Shown: positions 7,896-16,250 of the stretch, in pieces | Layout: every line of letters starts with the position of its first letter | Numbering within the stretch: the stretch's first letter is position 1 | Source: Obelidium mucronatum | Lineage: Eukaryota; Chytridiomycota; Chytridiomycetes; Chytridiales; Chytriomycetaceae | NCBI GenBank assembly: GCA_025765595.1 | Contig: JAIVFH010000523.1 | Coordinates: 1 to 16,250, forward strand | DNA length: 16,250 nt | Direction: 5' to 3' | The notes under the pieces: generated by a model | Told to the model about the DNA's origin: nothing | Databases searched by the model: none | What the model saw: only the letters and a program-made list of their open reading frames with translations | Program-made: the position numbers and the translations under genes

Positions 7896-10800
7896 ATGGA
7901 CACCCGCCTTACTTCGCCACTTTCGCTTGTTGAAAGCGTTGTTCTCGCGATAGCGCCGGACGAGCGCGCGGCGGCCGTGGCGAAAGCAACGTCCGTTGAG
8001 CAGCAGCGGCGACTCGCGGCGCTTGCGCTCGACGCCGAATACTCGTTTGCTGCTGCCAGTGGTCAGGACGCGGACCCGCAGCCAAACAACGCGAACGCGC
8101 GCGATGCAAACACGGTCGCGCTGCCCAGTGCGCGCTCGCTGCTGCTGCGGCAGGCGCTGGCGGCGAGGTCTTCGGGTTCTTCGAGCTCGAGTTCGGGTCC
8201 AAGCAACGTCGTCGCTGCCGCCAGGGCGCTGTTTGGCGACGCGGACAGCAACACTGCAATCCGCTGGACCTCCGAGGACACGGACGCACACTCGGAATAC
8301 TCGGACCACGCGGACCACGCGGACCACGCGGCTGTCGCCGAAAACAACAACTCAGACTTTGCCGCCGACGCCGCGCGACTGGCGGCGACGCAAGACGCGG
8401 CGCGCGCCGAGCCGTCGCAATGGGCGGCGCTGGCAAAGAAGACGGCCGCTTCGCTGGGCGCAGGCCCAAACGCTGCGGACTCAGCCGCGTACGCCGCCGG
8501 CCGCGATCTGCTCGCCCGCCTGGCCCACGGCGCCCAGCTGCTCGACGCGGAGGGCTGCGACCAGCTGCCCGGCCTCTTCCACAAAGTGTACTCGTTCCTG
8601 CCGCTGCCAAGCCCGGATACATTCTCTCTGCTGACTCTCGAGCAGATGGACGCGATTGCTGCCTTCAACAAGGAGTACTGGTTCAAGAACCAATACTATG
8701 TCGACGCCTATCTCAAGAAACTGGCTGCCTCGCTCATCCACAGTCATTCGAGTCTCAACGGCAGTCCTTCTCCAATCCCTGCCAATCTTGATGCTCTGGT
8801 TCAAATGGACCTATTTTGTAACAAGAATCTGGCTGAAAGTGGTGGTTTGATGGACCTGGTAAAGGCTAATATTGTTTTTCGTATCTTGAAATTTCAATTG
8901 GACTGTCTCAAGCGTTTTGATGTAGCTTGTTTTGAAAGGTTTGAACCCCTGGGCGGTTTTTTTGTTCTCCATCCACCGAGTTTTTTATATTCAACGCGCA
9001 ATTTAATAGGTACATTCGAATGCCACGTTGGGGAACGTTTAATGAGGTTTGGACTTCAAAGACCTTTACCCAATCAACCAATAGCATGGAAATGGTTCGT
9101 GATGATTGTCGATTTTGATATGAAAGTAAAATTAACTGATTTTTTTTTATATTGCTACAGCCTCAGTGGAATACACCTAGATGGGAGGATCGGGCGTTGG
9201 TGGATCAGTTTTTGGAACACATTTTCAAGACAGATGTGACCAAAACAATTGAATCCTACTCTGATTGGATTCATCTCCACATTGTCCAAGAAAAGTTTGC
9301 CTTTGTAAAGATTTGTCACTCGGATGAAGGAGAAAAATGGTTTGTGTTTTTTGTTGGGTCATCCGGAAAACAACGCTCAACAATACTTCCCCCTTTTTTT
9401 TTAAAAAAAAAAGGCACCATCTTGTTGGTCCTAGCCAGCTACAAACCCTTCTAACTAGCATTGTTCTTTTATTTGAGCCTGAATCACGTCCAGAATTTCT
9501 TGCACCAATTGCCGGGTCAAAGACAGTCCTTCCCTTGTCTTTACAAAACGTTTCCTCCTTTGAAGTCAATGAATACGAAATCAATACTTTTGCTCTGTAC
9601 TCAAGCAACAGCGATTCTGCCGTGTTTGATTCCACATACACAATCATGGGATTAGATTTGAGCGGCGTAGTTCCTCATCGATCCAGCGTCGTGAAAGTGG
9701 ATGGCGTCAGACCAGGTCGATACTTTCGCCACAATGTTGAAGTTCCCAGTTTCGATCAAGTTGAGCGTGGGATCGTTGTTGTGGAAGTTGTTGGTGCAGG
9801 GAAGAGATGTCGCGCTGTTTTGAAGAAGGTTCATAACCACTTTTTTTTTTCCTTTTTCTCACTTTTGACTTTATACTGATTATATATTTTCAAAACAAAT
9901 TGGAATAGGGGCTGTTTCGTGTGATTGAAGACATCACTATCAATGGACACGTGTTTTCGGTTGTGGATGAAAAGAATGTGAAGATTGATTCAATGTACAA
10001 TGTCTTTATGGCTGGTCACACGTTTGAGGTAAAATTGTTTTAACTTTCTTGAAAATAGTTTATATATCATACATCGATTCCCTTTCTTATTTTTTTTTAA
10101 CAGCCGCGAGCAGATGGAACCTTTTTGATTCCATTCACAAAGAATTCAAAAACCGAGACACTCTTGATCACCCACAAGGGATACACATTCCCCGCTCGTT
10201 TCAACCACTGCACCGAAGAATACACGCTCGACACCAAATGGCTATACAACCGCGAAGCGATTCGCAGCGGGAATACAATCACTGTCGCAGTGTGTCCGAC
10301 TGTGAGGTTGACTGACCGAAATGTTCTTGTAAAGTTGCGGGACTTGGTGCCAAGTAGTACATCTTCCAGCGGAGGGGACGGTGGTGGTCCCATCAAGGCG
10401 TTGATTTCAATCAAAATCGTGGCGGCAGATGGATTGGAAAGCGTCAAACTGTTGGAAGGTGTCAATGTGTATGATGACGCTGAAATCACATTTGATCTCA
10501 ATATTCCAGCAAAAGGTTTTTGATTTAATTTTGTACTGTTGTTTATTATTGAGGATTAGGTTTTAATTGAGGGGGGCTTATTTTTAGTGAAGAGCATTGA
10601 ATTCAAGTTGACGCTTTCGATTCGTAATGTATCCAAAAAGGAGGATCAAATTTTGGAGAATGTGAACTATGTGGAAGTCAATTGTATTGATAATTCCACT
10701 ACGATCGAGGCTGCGTTTTTGAAGAAGGATGAGGAGAATGGTTATCAAATGTTGGTGTTGGGGAAAAATGGTAAGGACGTTGGGATTCTCATAGTAAACT

Positions 10801-13800
10801 CCAACTCTCCTCTTTTTATTTCAGGTGAACCCAGAAAAAAATACAACGTCAACGTCTCCTTCAAGCATGAAGGCATCGAGCCGTTGATTAATCGATCACT
10901 AGTGACGAATGACACTGGAGTGATTGAGTTGGGGCGTCTACAAGGAATAACGGGTGTTGGTGTAACGATTGGAGACACACCTGCCAAAGTGTGGGATATT
11001 TCTGGAATCTCATCATTGAACAATATTTCGACTCCACAGGCATTGGTGACTGTGGAAGAAACTCAACAACTTGTATTGCCGCTGAACGTTTCTGCGGACC
11101 GAATGACTTCTTTTCCGGGGCTTTGGAACTTTGTCAGAGTTGATTCTCCCCAATTGTGAGTTGTATTCTCTTTGCATCTTGTAAGAAAAACTGCCGTCTT
11201 ATTATTTCTGCTCGTATCAGAATCATCTCATCCGCCCGAAATCACGTTTCGTTTCGTCCCATCGGCAAAACTTCGTGTGAATTAGTCATTTCTGAAGGCC
11301 TGAAGGAAGGGTTATACACATTCAGCTGGCAATTCACGAAATCTTCCAGACACTCGTTCCAGATCAAAGTATCTCCTTCCACCAATGTATCCAACGCTGC
11401 AACATCAGAACAGCCTGTTCCAGGGATCCGAAAAGAATTCAACGCCGGCTCTCAATTTGAATTTGACTTATTCCCGAAAACCAAACCCCAAAAACTGAAT
11501 CCAGCTCGCATCGTGGACGTTTCCCAAAACAAGCGCGGATTCGACATCAAACTTGCAAATCAAACTCCAACAACCCGCGTTCACTGCATCGTATCCCTTT
11601 TCGCACGGGCCGACATGAGCATTGACGAGTTCGTGGACTTCAGTGCAGATCGGTCCACGATTCCAGCCGATGAAGTTTCTCGATTGGATCCCAACACCCT
11701 TGCGTGTGGATATTCACTGCCGCAGAGTTTGAATCCGGATTTGGAGTATGTTTTGAAACGGCGGAGAGATTTCGAGGAGAAGGGTGGGATTGTTGGGAAT
11801 ACACTCAAGAAACCGATGGCAGTTTTGGATTCTTGGGTGAGAAAAACTACTTTTATGGCACAGTTTTGGAACGTGAGGATTAATTTAATTGATTATATTT
11901 TTTTTCGTATTATTTATAGGAATCACGAAAAACCAGTTTATTGGATACGAATTTGGATGGTGCTGTTCAAAAGGAATCTTATCACCTTGACGGAATGCAA
12001 AAGCAGCAACAGCAGCAACAGCAAATGTATCTGAGTCAGCAGCCTCCAGCTCCATATGCTGCTGCTCCTATTGCAGCATATTCTTATTCTCCCACGTCTC
12101 CATCGTATTCGCCAACATCTACTTCATATGGAACCATGTCTGGTGGACTTCGTGAAATAAAAAAGAAAAGGGCGGCGTCAAAACCATTACCGCCAAAACT
12201 TGAGCAGTTGATCATGTATCGATTTGATCAAACCAACTATGGTATGACATCGTTGATTTGTGCGTGAGTTATAATCTGAGCAAAACTTTTTTTTTTTCCA
12301 GACTTCCTCGCACGAAACGGACCCTCTTTGTTCAACTTGAAACCATCCGATAACGGCTCCCTCTTCATTCCCTTTTCCGAAACCTTGAAATGCGAAGTCG
12401 CTTTCGTTGTTGTAGATGAATCCTCGCGAACGCTATTGAAGCTCCAAGTGAACAATGAATCCCGCAACGAGCCAATCCCACGTACAGAAACCTCAGTCCG
12501 CCCAAACTGGTCCATCACAACGCCCATCAGTGAAATCCTCTCCAACTCCGCTCTCCACTCTGCAGGAGAAACCTTAACCGTCTCACTGGGCTCGGACTAC
12601 GCTGTACTCTCAGACCTACCCAAACTGTACTCGATTGCAGAATCCTTGGGGTCTCCCAGCGCAAAAACACCACTTTCTCAGTTCCGATTTATTACGACTT
12701 GGAACACTTTATCACCAGCGTCGAAAGCGGCGCGGTACAGTCAGTATTCCTGTCACGAGTTGAATTGTTTCTTGTATTTCAAAGACCCCGCGTTTTTCGC
12801 AAGTGTAGTGAAACCCCACGTGTCAAGTAAATCCTGCAAATCGTTCATGGATCAGGTGTTGTTGGGGAATGTTGGATATTGCAAAAGTGCGTTGAAGGAT
12901 GGAGTGGTTTGGGAGAAATTGAATTTGGTGGAGAAGCTGTTGTTTGCCAAGCTTGTGCAGAGTACTGGCGGGGACGGTGATGAGGCGGGTGTTGTTTCCA
13001 AGTGGGTTGCGAATGCGTACAAGATGGTTTGTAAGAATGGGCCTTATATGGCGGCTAAGTCTGTCAAGAGGGAGAGGTTGTTTCAGCTTTTGAGAAACTC
13101 TGGTGAGTTTTTTTTTTTTTTTTTTGGTGAGAGGGGAGCGTTTTTTTATCTGAACCTTTTCCACCACGTAGAAAAAGATAAACCAGAACCGCCTACAAGG
13201 AGATCCATGAGGGTGCGGAGAGAAAGAGGCGCAGACTCTGATGATGATACGGATGGATTTTGTGTCGAAGAACAAGAAGGAGGAGAATATGAGGGTTCCG
13301 CAGGTTTTCGTTCGGCGGATATGAGATTCATGGACACCAGAGCAGTCGAAATTGCCCCAAAAGCAAAGTTCTTTGAACCTCCTCCCGCCACAAGCGAGTT
13401 GGCCGAACGACACTACTGGAACAGACTTCGATGGCAAAACGAAAAAGGTATTGAAATCAATGACTTTTGGAGAGACTTTTTCAAGTCTGGAGAATCGAAT
13501 TTCGTGTCTGAGGTAAGTTCTTTGATATTATTGAGCCCCCGAGGATAGTGTACTTATAAAAACTGTTTTCTGTCTCTTCCTATCGTCCATTTGTGCTTTT
13601 TAGAATATTGAAGATGTGTTGGTTGGTGGTGACTTCACTGAGATCATGCTTGCGTTGGCAGTTTTGGGAATTGGCTTCTCGTCCGTAACGACAAATGCTT
13701 TCGAGACCCAAAAAGTTGATGAAGTCAGTCTCGCTATTAAATCAAATGTTCCCTCAATTGTGTACCACAAGGAGTTCAAGGTTGGATTGTTTCTTTTATA

Positions 13801-15969
13801 TTTTTTAGGAAAGCTAAATATTTCAAACAGGAATCTGAGACGAAAAGCCTTCAGTCTATCATTTGCAATGTCCAGTTCTACGACCCTGATAATTCCGAAG
13901 TCCAAGACGAAGACAGCCTTGAATGGATTCCACAATACATCAATCCTCAGAATGGACACAAGTTCCTTGCCGGAAAGGTATATGCCATGCAAGTCGCTTT
14001 GACCAACACAATGGCCACCCCTTACCTTACTTCCGCCTTGGTGACGATTCCATCTGGGTCGTTGGCTGTTAAATGCTCTCCAATCAAAACCCACCACTTT
14101 ACTCTCCAAGCGTTCACAACGATTCTAGAAACGTATCACTTTTACTTTGCTGCTGCTGGAGAGTTTGACCAGTATCCAATTCACCTCGCGGACCGCAAGA
14201 ACAATATCATCGCTTCCAGCCCAGCATTCAAACTTGTGGTTGTTGAAACGATTGAAAAGTCAATGTTGATGGATTTGCAAGGAGGAATTACTTGGTCTTA
14301 TGTGAGCGAGCATGGCACCGACGATGAAGTGTTGGATTGGCTCAAGAGTGAGGAGAACGCCGTCAGTGGGGAGATCATTTTGGATATTATAGAGAGATTG
14401 GAAAAAAATGCGGGGCTCTGGCTGAAAGTTGTTGATTTATTGCGACTTCGCGGATGCTATTGTCGAGAGGCATGGGCGTTGAGTGTCAAACACGGGTCTG
14501 AGGAGCATCTCATTCAATGGCTGTTTTCCGAAAAGGCGAGAGATTTGTCCTATTTGAAGGCGGGAGATCGTGAACGGGATGACTTTGTGGAAGGAAATCA
14601 GGATATCTACTCATACTGGCCTTTGATTAATGCACGAGGTGGGGTGTTTTGTTTTTTTTGATGGCTTTTGTTCACCAAGTTTCTGATACGTTCTTTTAAA
14701 AAAAAAAAAGCACATGAGATCGGGCAAAAGTCTCGTGCAAATAACAGGGAATTTATTGAAACTTATTCCAAGTTCTTGCTGTATTTGCTTGTCAAGCCTG
14801 TCGCTCGCCATACTTGTAGGGATCATATTTCCCTCATTTGCTATCTCCTGCTTCAGGACAGATTCAGTGAAGCCTTGGTTCGCTTCAATCACTTGAAAGA
14901 AGAAATTGCCTCAAACAGAGTTCAATTGGATATGGAAATCCAAATGGACTACTTGGCTGCATGGTTCGACTTTATTGATCAGTCCGCGTTGGTTGGATCG
15001 GCATCGTTGCAAACGGCTCGATCAGTAGGAATCAAGTATAAAGACTATCCTGTTAAACACTGGAACGAACTTTTCGCATCTATTCTTGCCCGCGTTAATG
15101 AATTTGACGAGTTCTACTCTGAAGCTACTTCGAATGACGGAACCAGTACTGGACCACAAGCCACAAAATCTGAACTGTCTGCAGAACCGTCTCTTACATT
15201 CAGCATTCTTTCTGGCGATTCTGGGGCGCTTGGATCTCTTCGTTTTGCGTATTCTAATCTCAGAAGATGCGATGTCAGGTTCTACGCACTTAATTTGGAA
15301 ATGGAATTCTCTTCCAGACCTTTTGCAATCGCATCTCGATTTAAAGGAACGGGTTCTGTTACCAGTGGTGATTCCACGACACTTATGACACAGCCACACC
15401 AAACAATGGTGGTGGAATTTCCCGTTGGTTCAGGCGAATTGACAGTGCCAGTGCCAACATCCATCAAGCGAGGAAACGTGGCTGTGGAATCGTTTGCATT
15501 GAATGGTACTATTTCTCAAATTCGCGTTGCCTCAGAGACTAGCTTGAAGGTGTTGTTTATGGAGCGCAAGGGGATTTTGCAAGTTCTTAAGGGTGATGAT
15601 TCAAAAACTAAATCTGAAGGTCCCGCTGATGAATGGGCTTTGGCATCGGCAATGAATGACTCTACTGATGTTCGTTTGCTTGCTTCTCGGCACTTTAAGC
15701 CCGTTGGCTCTGTGTATGTCAAGACTTACGCGAAACTGAACGATGGCCGCGAAGTCTTCTACAAGGATGGATATTCTGATATTTTGGGTCGATTTGAATA
15801 CGTCAGTTTGAGTAATACTGAAATTCTGGCCAAAGTTGAGTTGTTTGCAGTGTTGGTCAGCAGTGAGGAATATGGCGACGCGGTTTTCACAGCCAAACCA
15901 CCGAAAGTTGTAGTATTTTGCGATGAAATAAAAAGTTCATCCTTTCGTCATTTGAGTGGAAATTGTTGA
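7896..15969 (+). CDS. Giant conserved uncharacterised protein, macroglobulin/Ig-like modular family (14 exons, 2314 aa)
   Basis: Exons: 7896-8921, 9161-9339, 9459-9828, 9909-10028, 10104-10515, 10588-10770, 10825-11155, 11221-11836, 11920-12241, 12302-13102, 13172-13512, 13604-13780, 13831-14638 and 14711-15969. All phases agree; only the exon-1 donor is uncertain (GTAGCT at 8922, or GTAAAG at about 8859). Conserved blocks match a family of huge uncharacterised proteins I recall from Planctomycetes, other bacteria and protists: VERGIVVVEVVGAGK, LGKNGEPRKKYNVNVSFKH, DLEYVLKRRRDFEEKGG, YSQYSCHELNCFLYFKDP (Cys1337), YWPLINARAHEIGQK (about 1890), YLLLQDRFSEALVRF and the C-terminal VYVKTYAKL-KDGYSDILGRF (from 2230). 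Residues about 400-1080 look like repeated beta-sandwich modules and 1700-2000 like helical repeats. There is no signal peptide or membrane segment, so it is probably cytosolic. Oddities are an Ala-rich GC-rich N-terminus, a Gln-rich linker with CTD-like heptads (1105-1149) and an acidic linker (1464-1500). Its function is unknown. Confidence 0.9.
8303..8329 (+). repeat. Three perfect 9-bp repeats encoding Asp-His-Ala
   Basis: GGACCACGC is repeated three times in tandem in exon 1 of the giant gene, giving DHADHADHA in the disordered N-terminal region. The length is a multiple of three, so unit gain or loss would keep the frame. Confidence 0.85.
9391..9414. repeat. Near-perfect T/A palindrome inside intron 2
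   Basis: CC, nine T, ten A, GG: a self-complementary tract in the 119-bp intron 9340-9458 of the giant gene. It could form a hairpin in the pre-mRNA, or reflect homopolymer expansion. Confidence 0.7.
12001..12129 (+). repeat. Gln-rich run followed by two RNA polymerase II CTD-like heptads
   Basis: Within exon 9 of the giant gene, CAG/CAA codons give KQQQQQQQ, then a Pro/Ala/Tyr stretch, then YSPTSPS and YSPTSTS (residues 1135-1148, bases 12085-12126) and a further Tyr. The segment sits between the conserved blocks LDSW-ESRKTS and FLARNGPSLFNLKP, so it is an inserted disordered linker. Confidence 0.85.
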
Positions 15970-16134
15970 ATATCTAACCGCCGTGTGGGACCGTTGAACC
16001 AATGGAGAATATTTCTGACGGTTGGAAATCTCCAAAATCGGAAGAGCTCAACGCCAAAGCCCCAAACCTGCGATCCTTCAAACCACTATTGATTTGGAGG
16101 AGCAAAAGAAACCTTCTCAAAGCCACCTTCAACA

Positions 16135-16250
16135 ATGGCCGATGGAGCAGGAATCACACGTTATCTGAACGAGTCGCTTCGGATCACGAAAGCACTGCAA
16201 ACTTTTTCTGGGAAACGCGACACGCTTGCGAAGTACAATATGCCACGGCG
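16135..16250 (+). CDS. Probable 5' end of the next gene, partial
   Basis: The frame from the ATG at 16135 (context CAACAATGGCC, with A at -3 and G at +4) is open to the window end and reads MADGAGITRYLNESLRITKA, then LQTFSGKRDTLAKYNMPR, which looks like ordinary soluble protein. An in-frame TGA lies upstream at 16090. A second frame, from the ATG at 16002, is also open to the end (MENISDGWKSPKSEELNAKA onward) but is richer in Trp and Arg codons and less protein-like. I do not recognise either. The 165 bases between this ATG and the giant gene's stop hold no other recognisable feature. Confidence 0.4.
   Translation, partial: MADGAGITRYLNESLRITKALQTFSGKRDTLAKYNMPR

Noticed and set aside
7909..8686. 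Long minus-strand and alternative plus-strand open frames over exon 1 of the giant gene
   Set aside because: They are Arg/Ser/Pro-rich products expected from GC-rich antisense sequence and lack any recognisable motif.
15950..16000. Alternative C-terminus of the giant protein in another frame (VEIVEYLTAVWDR)
   Set aside because: The peptide looks plausible, but it requires a frameshift, and the conserved family region already ends before the observed stop.
1..16250. tRNA or rRNA genes, CRISPR arrays, transposons with terminal repeats
   Set aside because: I looked for cloverleaf-like blocks, spaced repeats, transposase motifs and terminal inverted repeats and found none that I can support.

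Overview
The window is nuclear DNA of an intron-rich, compact eukaryote, most likely an early-diverging (zoosporic, chytrid-like) fungus. Reasons: introns of about 50-120 bp (one of about 240 bp) with GTRAGT-type donors and T-rich tracts; short gaps between genes; a Siw14/Oca-family protein, typical of fungi; a mitochondrial GatA; and a secreted protein with two chitin-binding-like domains on a Ser/Thr stalk. The taxon is inferred from gene content only.

Layout. 1-2260: a 69-residue C-terminal-anchor protein (minus), a five-exon Siw14/Oca-type phosphatase-like gene (minus) whose P-loop has Ser in place of the catalytic Cys and whose exon 1 has a one-base frame break, and a plus-strand coding fragment (1513-1880) that also does not join cleanly. 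A T23/GT tract and a threefold TGAACTTTYGTTAAA repeat follow. 2260-6173: two minus-strand genes only 32 bp apart, a 700-residue low-complexity protein of unknown function and a four-exon mitochondrial glutamyl-tRNA(Gln) amidotransferase subunit A of 502 residues. 6325-7008: the secreted protein (minus), with a TATA box. 7009-7895: upstream region shared by two divergent genes, with GAAATTC palindrome/tandem repeats and a coding-like stretch that changes frame twice.

7896-15969: the dominant feature, a 14-exon plus-strand gene whose exons join in consistent phase into a 2314-residue protein. It matches a family of very large uncharacterised proteins, which I recall mainly from bacteria such as Planctomycetes and from some protists. 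It is soluble-looking, probably built of repeated beta-sandwich modules followed by a helical region, and has a conserved C-terminal module. This copy carries a GC-rich Ala-rich N-terminus and an inserted Gln-rich linker with two RNA polymerase II CTD-like heptads. A further plus-strand gene probably begins near 16135 and runs off the window.

The genes do not form an evident pathway. The most unusual material is the giant gene with its inserted linkers, the Cys-less Oca-like protein, and three places where good coding sequence is broken by single-base frame changes. Those breaks could be gene decay or uncorrected sequencing errors.
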